A DNA stretch of 64,000 nt from Adiantum capillus-veneris (GCA_014529385.2 CM043963.1:2669001-2733000), one strand, 5' to 3'; shown: positions 11,051 to 24,103, numbered from the stretch's first letter. Notes: generated by a model from the sequence alone, not told the origin. A program made the numbers and translations.

Positions 11051-11518
11051 ATGCGAACTCCTCCCAGGGCTGAAAATGATTTCTCTTCCACTTCAACAAA
11101 AGCAAGTAGCAGTGGTTCGATACTCAGAAATGGCATAAGAGTCAAATTTTGGACTTCCATTCTAGAGGAGGCAGATAATAAAATTGATCTCGCTCTTTGT
11201 TTAAAGGCTAAGGTGATTGAAGAGGAATGCATTGTAGACAAAGCACATGAATTCTTCAAGGTTGAGCATCACACAGTAGATGGACATGTGGGGGTATATG
11301 AGGTGCACATCAAGGAGCCCTACTACACATGCCCTGATTTCACCGATAGAGAGGCCAATAAAAAATCTTATTTGGCTTGCAAGCACTTGTATTTCATCTT
11401 CTTGAGAGTTCTTGGATTGAGTCAAAATAAAAATATGTTTATACAGCAAACCGTGCTAAGCAAAGTACATGTCTACAATGCTCTTAGCCGTGAACGTACA
11501 TATCCAAACTTAGAGTAA
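11051..11518 (+). CDS. transposase-like gene segment 5: SWIM-type zinc finger
   Basis: A 155-codon frame ends with CPDFTDREANKKSYLACKH followed by LYFIFLRVLG. This is a SWIM-like pattern (a cysteine, a spacer, then CxH) of the type found at the C terminus of MULE/FAR1-like and ZSWIM proteins. The first Cys of the classical CxC pair is replaced (YYTCPDF has a single Cys), so zinc binding may be lost. The frame ends in TAA at 11516-11518, a natural C terminus. Residues upstream join from another frame near 11050. Confidence 0.5.
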   Translation: MRTPPRAENDFSSTSTKASSSGSILRNGIRVKFWTSILEEADNKIDLALCLKAKVIEEECIVDKAHEFFKVEHHTVDGHVGVYEVHIKEPYYTCPDFTDREANKKSYLACKHLYFIFLRVLGLSQNKNMFIQQTVLSKVHVYNALSRERTYPNLE

Positions 11519-11820
<302 letters not shown>

Positions 11821-11839
11821 TTTTATTATCGTCCTCGGA

Positions 11840-11853
11840 GGTCAAATATGACC
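11840..11853 (-). other. LINE 3'-terminal stem-loop (also 2052-2065, 16546-16559, 18020-18033)
   Basis: GGTCA and TGACC arms enclose a 4-base loop about 20 bases from the LINE 3' end. The stem is unchanged in all four copies in the window, including the ORF1-only element whose body is unrelated in sequence. A 3' hairpin is a known recognition feature for RT in several LINE and SINE pairs; that role is inferred here. Confidence 0.6.
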
Positions 11854-14800
11854 TATGGGACCAAAGTTACATGTGATGTAGTATGTGTATGGCTGATGAG
11901 TGACTCTCGATGCTCCAAAATTGTAGTGATGAGAGTCGCAATGGAGAGCCCACACTTTGGCTGGGAGAGGAAAGTGTGTAGGTCTAAGTTATGGCTGAAA
12001 ATATGAGAGAAGCAAGTTCGGATGTGATCAAAAGCTGAGCACTCTAGTAGTGTGTGGTACTCAGACTCTCGAACTTGTAGTGAGCATAATGTGCACAATC
12101 GATTTGACTCTTCTCCATTGCCCCAACGCCCTATCTCGCATCGAAGGAAATGGGAGCTAAGCCGAATTGCTGCGATAGTGCGTATCGCGGACAAGGGAAT
12201 AGGCTCAAGCATGTAAGTGTGAGTACGGTTTCCTCTCTCAGCGAAGAACATGGTTTTGTAGTTGGGGGCAATATAGGTGGTGTAATGTATGAAGCGTGAC
12301 CCACCGGATTTCTCCCAAGCCGTAATACATTGGCGTTGTAGAAAAGCTTCATTCACTTGAGAGTCAATTGAAGCATCATGTAGCAAGTGTAATGCATCCC
12401 ATCTCCCAAACCACTTCTTTATGTCTTGCATCCATCCCGTGCTCAAGATCTTGCTTTTATGCGTCTTTTGAACTTTTTTGCTTGCTTCCCATGAAATCAT
12501 AGGAAGTCGATGTGAGGGGTTTTGACGCATCTTTATCATGTACTCCACAACCCTTTCCATGCCCATAACCTCAATTGGAAGAGATCCCGACTCAAGAAGT
12601 AGGAGCATATATGGTGTTTGTGTCTTAACTTGGAGAAAGTTTGTAAGAAAACTCTTTTGGACATTCTCAAACTCTTTCCAACTAGACTTTGAGATGCTCC
12701 CGCCCCACACTTCAACTCCATAAAGAAGAACCGGTGTCACCAATGCATCAAAAAGATACTTCTTGAGAACCCAACACTTGATGTTTCCCGCATTACACAT
12801 GTTCTCAAATGCATAATATGCTCTCTTTCCCGCTTCCAAACGACGCATAGCACATTCATGCCACTTGTGATTGGATGGAATCTCAAGGCCAAGGTACTTA
12901 AAGCTCTCAACAACTTCAAGTGTCTCGTTGTTGTACACAATGCATGGCTTCTCCTTATGGTTGGTTTTCACAAGCATAACCTTTGTTTTGGATTCATTTA
13001 CAATCAGCCCACTATGCAAGAAAAATTTCTCAAGGACAACCATAAGCTTTTGTGCATCTTCTAAAGTGTGTGCTAGAAGCACTACATCATCCGCATACAA
13101 CAAAAGCATGATTACCGCATTGCAAATAGTGACCTCTTCAATGCCTTCTGCTTGCATAAAGTCAAGTACCATTTGTTCCAATTGATCGATGCATAGACCA
13201 AAGAGAGTTGGTGACAATGGACATCCTTGTTTAACCCCAATAGTGCTTACAAAAATTTCTGAAATTTCTCTTCCCATGCGCAATTGACAAATCACCTTCT
13301 CATAGATTCGAGAAACCGCAAGCATAAACTCACTTGGCACTTGGAGTTCTTCCATCCTTCTCCACAAATTGTTATGTGGAATCATATCAAAGGCTTTCTT
13401 AAAGTCCACAAAACAACAATACAATTTCTTTCCTTTCAACCGACTTTCCTCCATGAGAACACGAAGAGTGACAAGATGATCAATGGTTCTATGGCATCGA
13501 CGAAAACCCGCTTGTCCCTTTGCACGCTTGTCATTCTCTTCAGCCCAATCACTCAATTTCATCTCCTTTATGCACCCAAACAACTTTGCCATAAGAGACC
13601 CAATCATTATAGTCCGGTAGTTGCTTACATTCTTTACATCCCCTCCTTTATGCAAAGGCTTAACCAAATTAGTACTCCAATCATAAGGCATACCATGTTG
13701 AAGTGCAAGGTTGAACATATCACACATCCACTCATGGGTAAAATCTCCTGTCCATTTGATCATCTCCGGCTTGATTCCTTGAAGATCTCCCGCTTTGGGA
13801 GTGGCCAACTTTTCAAGCCCACCGCATACATCCTCAATAGTAAAAAAAGACGGCATACATGGGAGTGAACCATGAAATGGCATTTTTTCAGTATTTGCTT
13901 GCTCATATAATTGCCTACAATGTGTGTACATATCCACTAGAATCAAGTTACCAAAATTCTCAACCCGCTTGCCTCTCAAGTTTCTCCAAAATCTTCCACA
14001 TGCATGTGCCTTTTCTTGGACTTGAAATTCTTGTTACTTTACTTCCCATCTTCTTCTCTTCTTTTGAATCAATGCCTTGTATGTATGCAAATGACTTTGA
14101 TAGTTGTCTTTGTCCATAGTTGCATCAAGCTTTATCAAGGACTTTCAAGCATCTTGACATTCTTTATCAAACCACCTTTTGCGTGATCTATCTTTGTTCA
14201 TACCATGGAGATACTTTATGGCAAAGCATTCTTCCGCACAAGAACAAATAGCGTTCTTGAAAGCTTCCCGTTTAGTTTCCAATGGTGCATCACATTGAAG
14301 CTTTGTCATCCATAATTTTTGCTCAACCATTTCAATGTACATTGGTGCCCGTTTGAAATCCATACATAGTGATAACTTCTCTTTCCTTTGGCTGAGATTA
14401 TCATGCTTAGTTGCTTCTCCACATGAAAGGTCAATCCATAAGGTGAGATGGTCGGATTCCGGGGTCCATTGACCAAACATAAAACTCTTTATGCGATACA
14501 TGATGGCTTCAGAGAGTAGCATATAGTCAATCACACTATCCCCATTATGTCTCCTACATGTAAATCCATTGGTTCCACTCCACAAAGATACACCATTGGC
14601 AATGAGCATACCCGTGCTATTACACATGTGTAAAAGTAACTTTCCATAGTGATCCGGCTCTTTCTCATCCATTGAAGTACGATCATACAAGTGAACTTCC
14701 TCCAACTCCCTTGAAATGTATGGCATATCAAATTGTTGAGTATCATGTTGCAATGTTTTTGTGCGAGCATTCATATCCCCAAATACAATAACATCACCTT

Positions 14801-15251
14801 CACCTTTGAAATAAGCAATGTCCTCTTCCAAATCAGAAAATGGTTGATCTCTATCCATGCAAGCATAAAAGGGAGAATCATGATGAGGAATGTAGCAACC
14901 GGCTACAAAAATGGGTGCTCTTTTTGGTATCATAATTTTCAGCCATACATGACGTTTGTACTTGTCATCTTTCACAATTGATACAAAATCTTCCAATCCT
15001 TTCTTAACCATACATGCTAACCCTCCTTGTCCTCTTCGTTGCTTGAGATTCTTTGACCACATCAATGAATGTACATTGTAATCCTCCAAGCCGTTAATCC
15101 TTTGTGTGTCATGCTCCCAAGTTTCAACAAGAAGTACAACATCGGCTTTGCTTGTTAGTTCATCAATGCCAACCCCCGCATTCCATGGGTATCCATTACA
15201 ATTCCAAAAGAATATTTTCAATTTTAACTCGGTCTCATAGGTCACGCATCC
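11853..15251 (-). CDS. LINE-2 ORF2: AP-like endonuclease, reverse transcriptase, C-terminal zinc motif
   Basis: One reading frame of about 1,130 codons carries two in-frame stops (TGA 14147-14145; TAA 14036-14034). The endonuclease comes first (FFWNCNGYPW, VETWEHD, GDMNART, SVIDYMLLS, SDHLTLWIDL: the catalytic signatures of the exonuclease-endonuclease-phosphatase fold). RT follows, with KAFDMIPHNNLW, GVKQGCPLSPTLFGL and YADD at 13097-13086, and then a CTLCSLQ...HTLLEC zinc-like motif. There is no AUG before the endonuclease; the frame follows ORF1 directly after its UAG (GGA TGC GTG ACC). Translation by stop readthrough or non-AUG initiation is therefore implied. Confidence 0.92.
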
Positions 15252-16202
15252 CTATTTGCTTGAGAGGCTTGCGTCCTCCTTGGGCACATTTTCTTCATGA
15301 GAGATCTCCTTGTTTTTATTATTCTTTTGCTCATATGCCTTGCGATGCATATTTTGTTGCTTAATAGTGCGATCTTCACATACAAAACATATTGTATCCC
15401 TCAAATAGATCCAACTATTATCAAGGATAATCTTTCGCTTGGTCTCATCCGGCATGGTGCATACAATTGGCCGTTCTCCCGAGCAAGGAGCTCCTTGCTT
15501 CCCCACTCTATGTGCTCCATAGACCATAACTCCGGACATGCCAAAGTGGGTTTTGAAGAAATCTTCAATAACAATGGCAAGAGAAGGAGGTGTCTCTAAC
15601 TTCTCTTCGGGAATTCCACGAATAACAATGTTCTTGGAACGTCGCTCCCGTTCCTTCAACTCCTCCACATCCACATTCTCAACATTCTTTGTTTGAACCA
15701 TAGCTTGCATGAGTGAGGAATTAGAAACCACATTGCTACCACATACATCAGCCCAAGTCTTGTTTGTGCATACATTTTTCATGTCGCATACATCCCGGCT
15801 CATAGTGTCAAATTTCTCCTCTTTCAATACATGGTCATGCTCTACTTTGCTCATCCGCTCCTTCAAAGCATTCAAGTCCACAAGAGAGCGTTTACATTCC
15901 TTGACTTCCTCTTCAAGGTGCATCAAACGTGTTGTTTGCATCTCAAGTGTCCTCTTGAGATTCTCATTCTCAACCACAAGTACCCTTAGTGTGCCATTCT
16001 CCATTGCATGTGCTCGTAAGTCTTCGCCTTGTTTGTTTACGGTCTCTTGCAATGATACCAAGTACGCCATGATCATGGTTTCGGATGTCGTTGGTTGGGT
16101 GGTTGTGTTGCTATCTCCACACTTAGGAGATTTTGGATCATTTTCCACAATGGTTGTGGACCTTGTTAAAGAAGAAGAACCCTTGCGAGTGCCGGAAGAC
16201 AT
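15252..16202 (-). CDS. LINE-2 ORF1: coiled-coil RRM-type RNA-binding protein
   Basis: An intact 316-codon ORF encodes a Ser/Thr-rich N terminus, a long coiled coil (roughly residues 70-150), an RRM-like core (SKNIVIRGIP, about residues 195-205) and a basic C-terminal domain. This is the L1 ORF1 architecture: a trimeric RNA-binding chaperone of the LINE ribonucleoprotein. The start at ATG 16202 is supported by the same start in LINE-1. The ORF ends in AAA TAG GGA; the frame continues into ORF2. All key parts are present, so the ORF looks functional. Confidence 0.9.
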   Translation of the reverse strand: MSSGTRKGSSSLTRSTTIVENDPKSPKCGDSNTTTQPTTSETMIMAYLVSLQETVNKQGEDLRAHAMENGTLRVLVVENENLKRTLEMQTTRLMHLEEEVKECKRSLVDLNALKERMSKVEHDHVLKEEKFDTMSRDVCDMKNVCTNKTWADVCGSNVVSNSSLMQAMVQTKNVENVDVEELKERERRSKNIVIRGIPEEKLETPPSLAIVIEDFFKTHFGMSGVMVYGAHRVGKQGAPCSGERPIVCTMPDETKRKIILDNSWIYLRDTICFVCEDRTIKQQNMHRKAYEQKNNKNKEISHEENVPKEDASLSSK

Positions 16203-16432
16203 TGTATGTAAAATAGGAGATGAGAATCAATTTTGTTGAACCTGTTCACTTCGAAAATTCTGCTACAAAAACACCTTCCATAACTCTGAAAATTTCTGTC
16301 TTTACATCAATGCGTAGAGGACTTGGTGCTCTTCGATTGAGGCTATAGATCACCCAAATCGGAGTTCGGATGAAGAAGTTATGATCAAAAGAGTTGACTA
16401 CTGTCTACTAGGTCAAAAAACGGCTGCATTTT

Positions 16433-16433
<1 letters not shown>

Positions 16434-16524
<91 letters not shown>

Positions 16525-16526
16525 GA
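16434..16526 (+). repeat. (GA)n tract between LINE-2 and the ORF1-only element
   Basis: This 93-bp GA tract with one T interruption is at once the 5' flank of LINE-2 and the 3' flank of the ORF1-only element. Two insertions therefore share one microsatellite. Confidence 0.9.
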
Positions 16527-17793
<1,267 letters not shown>

Positions 17794-17915
17794 ATCAAGA
17801 GGATCAAGAGAGAAGAGAGAGATGTGCTGAGACCGACATAGGGTCAAAGTAGAGAAAAAAGGTGCAAAAGTGATGGTGATGAGGATATGGGATCGAGGTG
17901 TGTTTGCCAAGGAAC

Positions 17916-17920
<5 letters not shown>

Positions 17921-18000
<80 letters not shown>
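17921..18000 (+). repeat. (GA)n tract at the 3' end of LINE-3
   Basis: An 80-bp pure GA tract directly next to the LINE-3 3' terminus. Confidence 0.9.
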
Positions 18001-18004
<4 letters not shown>

Positions 18005-18054
18005 ATTATCATCCTCGGAGGTCAAATATGACCTAAGGGACCAAAGTTACATGT
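18001..18054 (-). mobile_element. LINE-3, 3'-terminal fragment (left of element A)
   Basis: The 54 bases match the 3' end of LINE-2, including the hairpin, and stop at CATGT, where element A begins. The rest of the copy resumes at 30603 with the same CATGT, showing that element A split this LINE. Confidence 0.92.
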
Positions 18055-18356
18055 TGTTAACCCTCACGGCTCACGGACACCCCATCACCTACGACGGACG
18101 TGTATTATGTATTTGGTAGAGTCAGGTACCGGGCTTGTCGGACCAATAGGAAAAGGGTAAGAGTGATCGCCGATGAGAGGCGCAATCTAACTGGGACATT
18201 CAAGGGATTAGTTGGCTAAGAATGGGCGCCCAAGTGTGAATGAGGTGAGCTCATATAAAAGCCAACTAAACCTAAAATTCATTCATTCTCTCATTTGTGC
18301 AATAGAAGAGTGCTCTTGCTCCATCTCCATCTCCATCTTGTTCTTCTTCACCTCCT

Positions 18357-18402
<46 letters not shown>

Positions 18403-18639
18403 TGCGATCGAGCATTGAGGCGGCACGACGGCGGTGAAGCGATTGAGCGCGACGTAGCGGCGTCTCCTTCTTCTTTGCGGCGAGGAATCCTCCATGGCAA
18501 GGGCATAGAGCAGTGAGTGACACACCATTGCCCTCTTTTGAGCTTACTAGTTAAGCTAGTTGTGTGCTTGGAGCCGTATGTGGCTCGCACACAGTGTTAG
18601 GCAAGTCCCTTGCTTCGACAGTGTGGCAAGGAGCGCACA
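18055..18639 (+). repeat. Element A 5' LTR
   Basis: 585 bp, TG...CA ends. It contains a TATA box, a purine/pyrimidine-rich leader and a compound (GT)n(GA)n tract (about 18357-18402), then GC-rich DNA to the end. It is shorter than the 3' LTR mainly because of this tract. Confidence 0.95.
18254..18260 (+). promoter_or_regulatory. Element A LTR TATA box
   Basis: TATAAAA in the 5' LTR, conserved at 30163-30169 in the 3' LTR. It is the likely core promoter for element RNA. Confidence 0.6.
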
Positions 18640-18643
18640 TTTT

Positions 18644-18661
18644 TGGCGCCGCTGCCGGGGA
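18644..18661 (+). other. Element A primer binding site (tRNA-Asp type)
   Basis: TGGCGCCGCTGCCGGGGA begins 4 bases after the LTR. It is complementary to the 3' end expected for plant tRNA-Asp (...CCCCGGCAACGGCGCCA) with one mismatch. This primer is common in Tat/Athila-type elements. Confidence 0.85.
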
Positions 18662-19720
18662 ATCGCCCTGCACTAAGCCCAAGAGGCACTTTGTGCTTCT
18701 CCTATGAGTTGTTTGTAGTAGGAAAGAAGAGGAAGAGGAAGAGGAATGAGTTATTTTTCTGCAAGTTGTTAATTTCTGTATTGTCTGCAAGTTCTGTGAT
18801 TTCTGCATAATGTTGTGTTTTCTGTTTGCACACAGTCTTTGCACAATTAGTAGTCGTTAGCTTGTTCGCAGTGAATGAATAAGTAGGTAGGCAGTTAGCA
18901 AATCTGTTTGCACACAGTCTATACACAGTTTTCTGTCAAGGTTTGCCTGCACACAGTCTCTGCACAGGAAGGTAGTGAGAGAGGAAGTAGGTGGACAGTT
19001 AGCCCACTGTCAGTAAGCAGTTAGGAAAGTGGTTAACAGATTAGTTAGTGGTTAGCAGCACTGTTAGTAAGTAGATAAGATAGTGAGCTGTTGACAGAGA
19101 GGTTAAGTAGGTGTTGACAGTGTGTGTGGCCAAGAAAGGGTCACCTAAACCGCGCGGTCGTCGCCTTTAAAATAAAAAAATAAAAAAAAAAATAATTTTT
19201 TTTAAATAATAATAATAGAAAAAACCGAAAATATTTAAGCGTGAGTGACGGGGGGCTACACTAAAATTTTGATCGGGATCGGGATCATTTCCCCAAGCCC
19301 AAGCCCAGGCCCAGGCCCAAGCCTCAGTATTATGATATATACTAGACTCACTCTTATATATATACCCTACCCCCTCAAGAGGGAATGAGAGCATTTGGGG
19401 CAAGTCCTCCACTCTCCTCCCTTCTCTTCCCACTTGCACCCTTAGACTTTCTAATTCGGGCCTAGTTCCCTACTAGAAATTGACGGTTTTAGGGATTCCG
19501 AGGGCATAAAGTGACCAAACGGAGGGCTGTATAACACGGCACGTCCCTCTGACCGAGACGCTCGTTTTGAGCTATCATACGTTCTATTCTATAGCTGGGT
19601 CAGAAAAAAAGGACCAAAAAATCAAAAAATAAGAAAAGATTTGAGTTGCAAAACACCCAACATTACTAGGTGAGCAGCCTTCATGGGCCCTCACTGACAC
19701 TTCTAGGGGATCCAAGTCAT
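18662..19720 (+). other. Element A untranslated leader with short repeats
   Basis: About 1 kb without a supported ORF. Three copies of a word like TTTGCACACAGTCTTTGCACA occur near 18825, 18908 and 18949. Numerous GTTAG/CAGTTAG words lie at 18995-19110, and a GCCCAA/GCCCAG hexamer array lies near 19292-19323. The palindrome arrays of elements B and C are absent here. Confidence 0.6.
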
Positions 19721-20760
19721 ATGAACCTACGCTCTGGACGAGTGTTAGAGCACGAGCATATTGGTAGTGCCTCCATTTATGCGGGCACCCATTATTCCTC
19801 CACCCTAGGTTCTGGACCTTCGGTCGGGACTCAAGGTAGCGCGGCCCAAGATCCTCATATCGCGTCTAGTGATTCTTCCTCTGACTACGAAGTCATGGAG
19901 GGGTATCCTACACCAAACCCTGATAGTTCAAGTCAAGACATGCATGCCATGGGCCCACGGCCCGGGTCCAGCATGTTTAGCCGCTTAAAAGAGACCCTTA
20001 GTAGAGCTACTCGCTCCGAACATGCGGTTAATGAAATAAATGAAGGGAGTGGGGAGGTAAATTCGTCATTCATGCCTAAAATAGACCCTATGCTTCTTGA
20101 GAGTGTGCATGTGAATGTTCCATCCATTGCACCTCCTGATCCTTTAGGACTATCTCCCTCTGAGGTTCTACTACCCGATGGTAGGAGTCTTGCCGAAGTA
20201 CAAGAGATCGAACGCTATATGCAAGCAACAAGGTAGAGGGAAATTGAGAACCTATGAAGGCTAGAACAAAGTCGAGCCCTGAAAGCAAAGGCTCCTATGA
20301 CAACAATCATGACAGCCGAGCAACCGAGTGCTCCCAAGGTAGCAGTCACGGAGGGGCAAGCGATGGGGAGCAATAATGCTTCCACCTTGAGGGAAACCTC
20401 CAGCACGCCAGGCCTATATGGGATATTCCTAAACAAAAATTGGGAGTATGACATACAAGAGGAATCTTTAACTGATCGGTACACAGGACACACATATCAT
20501 GTGGGTTGGTTAGATGTTCTACAATCCACATCGGGTGCTACTAGCATAGATGAGCAACAACAGAAAGTCTGTGATGTCCTCCATAGGATTGTCGAGTTAG
20601 AAAGACAGAACACAGGGATCAACATGCCTTCAACAGGCCTAATGAGATTCTTGGATACGGGAAAGGCCAACCAACCAACCCTATCACAAATGGAGACTCC
20701 CTCAGTGAGCCCCATTGATCCTCCATATGTTGTTTTGCCAGGAGCCTCAGTACAATCTTA
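19721..20760 (+). pseudogene. Element A ORF0/Gag N-terminal part
   Basis: It starts with MNLRSGRVL at 19721, the same opening as in element B (MNLRSGRNL) and element C (MNLRSRRHI), so this Met is preferred over the upstream one at 19670. Ser/Pro-rich sequence follows with no recognised domain. A TAG at 20234-20236 and a frame change precede a second piece (20297-20761), which includes NWEYDIQEES and YTGHTYHVGWLD. The role is unknown; the conserved opening suggests a functional N terminus for the family. Confidence 0.6.
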
Positions 20761-20827
20761 GCCCACAAGTGGCAGCTTTACCTTCCCAGATCTATCTCAT
20801 CTTTCTCTTAATGACACTACGGCTACC

Positions 20828-23518
20828 ATGCATATCCCAGTGGTGAGCGTGACAAGAAGTACACCATGGAGTTCATTTGTTAATACTGCACCGATGCCTA
20901 GTAGCACAGTGCCCCCAACTATACCTACATGTATGTATCAATCATGTGCACCTGTCGTACCTCAGCCTCATGTAGCTCCTACACCTCCGATTATTCCAAG
21001 AGCTTACAATCCACAATGGAATTATCCAAGCTCTTATACAAGTGGAGCCATGCCATTTAATAATAACATTCCATATCAGGCACCCCCTATGCCTAGGGCC
21101 ACGCCTGTAAACTTTGGACCACCGTCTGGTACACCACCATACGAAATATGGGACCCAAGAGCCGCGCGTATGCTAAGGCCAAGGTCGACTCCCATCTCAC
21201 ATGTGGTTCCAGGAGCACATACACCCATTATACCTGCTCAAATAGGAGATTTGGCAGCATTTGCTCAAACTATCGGTCGCTCTATTGCGGAAAACATGCG
21301 TAGTGCACCTGATAGAGAGCCTAGGAGCAAGGCAGTTCAAGTAGCTAAGCTCACACAGAAATTCAGTGGAGACGGAGATGCTAGAAAGCATATGGAAGTC
21401 TTTGAACATGTGTGGATTCCTTGGAAGAGCACGATGAGCTACATAAGTGTAAGGTTTTGAGTTTGACCCTAATCGGAAAGGCTAGAGATTGGTATAAAAC
21501 CTTAAGAGTAGAAGAGAAAACGATCTACTCTACTCTTAAAAGATTGTTTTTGAAAGAGCACATACGAGAGGGAGTACTTTGGGGTGTAGCCTCTTAGCTC
21601 CAGAAAGCCCAACGAGAAGAAGGTGAATCCGTGAGAGACTTCATTAGTCGCCTAAAGAATTTGAATTCTCGATGCAATCCAAACGAGCGATTCAACAACA
21701 ACCTATTGCTCTATAGATTCATTAGGGGACTACGACATGAAAGTATCTATAATGGCCTAGTCATTAGAGGTATCACTACTTGGGAAGCAGTCACCATGAA
21801 TGCAATCCAATTGGAGGATAATTTAATGATTGCAAGAGAAAGAGTGTCTGCCGAGCCGAAGTCTAGTATCTCGCAAGCGTCAGGGCATGAGCCAATGAAG
21901 ATAAAGCCAATCGTGAAAGAGAAAACGATATTTGAGATGACTTTGGCAGATCTCACCAAGGCCATCCAAGAAAGCCTTAGGGGTAATCGTGCTCCACAAA
22001 ACACTCATATGTATCCAAGAAGGGAGCAACAATGGTGCTCAATTTTCTTGGGCCCACATACTACGAGTGAATGCCCTACTTTCAGAGTAAAGTTTAACGG
22101 GACTTGTAACGCGTGTGGTAGGTATGGCCATCAAGCGAAGGATTGCCTAATGCTTAAACGCATCATGGAAAATAGACCGCCTATAGCTTGGGCAGACTCA
22201 CCTCGAGTTCCTGCATTGATGCCTACCCTACCCATGGAGCAACAGTTGCCATTACAGCACATGGTCCCTAGAACCCAAAATGTGGTCCAAAGCACACCGT
22301 TGCCACCTCCAGTGCTAGGACCGCAACCCCCTCATCCAAGAGTTACACCTATGAACCAAATAGGTTGCGAGTCATCTAGTACTTATGTAGATTGCAAAGA
22401 GGACATAGACTCTAGTATCACCTGAGGAGTGTCCCATGTACTATATGGAAGACCATTGGGGACAAATCAAACCGGTATATCAAGCTAGTGCGCTAGCAGC
22501 AAGAGGCCAAAACATTAATAGTTTTGCCCGGAGACCACCTCTTCAGTGCTACGAATGTGGTGGACCACATCGAGTATCTGAGTGCCCCATTAGAATGCAA
22601 AAGAATGCTACACTAATGAAAACAAGTCAAGGGAGTGCATTGGAAATGCCAATACTCACTTGTAATCGTTGTGGTATAGATCATTTGATCGCACAGTGTC
22701 CTAACAATCCAAACGCGCCGAAAATCACACCATTGAACTTAATAGAGATTGTTGATGGGACACCACCAACTATAAACATAGCACCAATGAATGCACTCAC
22801 ACAGTCGATGCTCCAAAAGCAAAATTACATCCTCGAAGAGAGAGATGCTGCATCCATTGGCCGAGCGAGAAAGAAGAAAACACGAAGAAAGAAATCCCTT
22901 AATGCTTCTAGCTCAAAACCTAGTTCAAAGACTAACATAGGGACAGGAGAGGATCCCGTGTATATGAATGACCCTGAGGATGACTCAGATTCGATAGAGA
23001 CCACGGAGACCAAAACTGTTACTACAAAGGAAAAAGCCAGTGAGGAGGATCACAAGAGGGAATTACGACGAACACCAAAAGAGTATTCAAAGTTAAGCCA
23101 CCCAGTTGCGAACCCTCAAGATAATCCACGAGAGACAAAAAATGAGGATTGCAAGAGAAAGATTGGAACCTATCCAAACCCAACAGTGGAAATTGAACGA
23201 GTCCAACAACTGAGGGGTTTGGTGGAAGAAACTCAACGAACATTAGAACCTAAACCCAAACATATCCAGATGTCGGACACAGTGTTTCCCACACAAGTTC
23301 AACCTCACAAGAACTACAGGCCGTTAGCTATACCCAGTATCATTCGGGAAGAGAGTGAGGGTAGGAAATCTGAAAGTAGACACACACCTTTCCTATTAGA
23401 GAGAATGTTTGGTGAGGGAATGCTCTACCCCCTTGAGGAAGTGGAGATTCCATCTTCACCATTCTCTTGTCAGGGTCCTACGTCCCACAAGATGCCATTA
23501 AAAATGTTTCCAAATTGA
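20828..23518 (+). pseudogene. Element A Gag core and zinc knuckles
   Basis: The Gag core (retrotrans_gag type) spans a frameshift near 21412-21460: TQKFSGDGDARKHMEVFEH, then ARDWYKTL and REEGESVRDFISRLKN. A TAG interrupts it at 21595-21597. Zinc knuckles follow: CNACGRYGHQAKDC (22105-22146), CYECGGPHRVSEC (22547-22585) and CNRCGIDHLIAQC (about 22662-22700). The last two have the shortened CX2CX3HX4C spacing. A charged Lys/Glu-rich linker leads to the protease. Several frame breaks make Gag nonfunctional. Confidence 0.8.
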
Positions 23519-24103
23519 TGGATTTCATGTCTTCAGAAGTTAGAACCACCATCATGTCCAAACTATATAAAGACCCCGAGCTAGTGACAGCTCTTCGAGC
23601 CTTCCTCAATGGAGAATTACAGGCTGGATTACCACAGTTTGCACATATGAACAAACCTGACTCGGTAATGAATGATGAGGAACATTTAGCACCACCATCT
23701 GACCTAGTGGGACATGAATCTGTAATTGAAATACCCGTTAACAAGTTGGGGCAATACTTTGAAGGTGATGAATCTAATGCTACTCTACCAATCACTACTA
23801 AAGGATTAATTGTAAAGGGGGTCCTTGAGGGTGGTGTGGGAGTCAGCATGGTGACAAAGAGTTGTTGGGAGTCTATGGGGAGACCTCACCTTGAAGCCAC
23901 AAGCGTAGTGGTAAAAATGGCTAATGGATCTATTGTTACGCCTATTGGAATGCTAAAGGATCTCAGAATCAAGGTCTTGGGACACAAGGTAAGGCAAAAT
24001 TTCATTGTTATGGATTTTTCCAAGCATCCTATGTCATTTGAGATGATCTTAGGGCGTCCATTCATGAGGGAAGCACTCAGAATGGGTTTCTCCAATAGTC
24101 ATT
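23467..24103 (+). pseudogene. Element A first protease-like domain (PR1), catalytic Asp lost
   Basis: This aligns with the first retropepsin of element B: LGQYFEGDESNATLP, then KGVLEGGVG where B has LDNGAG, and the C-terminal EMILGRPFMREA. The catalytic Asp is Glu here, so the domain should be inactive. Immediately after FMREALR the sequence jumps to the RT region (WVSPIVIVPKKNGK in another frame). Element B has about 1.4 kb at that point, so a deletion removed the PR-RT linker and the RT N terminus. Confidence 0.75.

Larger units (their letters stand above)
6836..11518 (+). pseudogene. MULE-like transposase/SWIM zinc-finger gene, broken
   Basis: Successive plus-strand segments in shifting frames read as one protein: an unknown N-terminal domain, a Cys-rich segment, a DDE-transposase-like core (ADEAQANQNAV followed by FHW), a TNLAES segment and a C-terminal SWIM-type zinc finger. 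This order resembles Mutator-like (MULE/FAR1-type) transposases, in which SWIM follows the MULE domain. Breaks are partly intron-like (donor GTAAGTG near 8200; possible small intron about 9567-9655) and partly stops or frameshifts. Whether it was a transposon or a domesticated family is open. No terminal inverted repeats were identified. Confidence 0.5.
11821..16433 (-). mobile_element. LINE-2: full-length, nearly intact non-LTR retrotransposon
   Basis: The 4.6-kb element runs 5' to 3' on the minus strand: 5' UTR (16433-16203), ORF1, one UAG, ORF2 and a short 3' end with a hairpin. Its 5' end (sense AAAAATGCAGCC) resembles that of the neighbouring ORF1-only element (AAAAAACGCAGCC), so it appears complete. 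GA tracts lie on both sides. Only two in-frame stops interrupt ORF2, so it is much younger than LINE-1. Confidence 0.92.
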
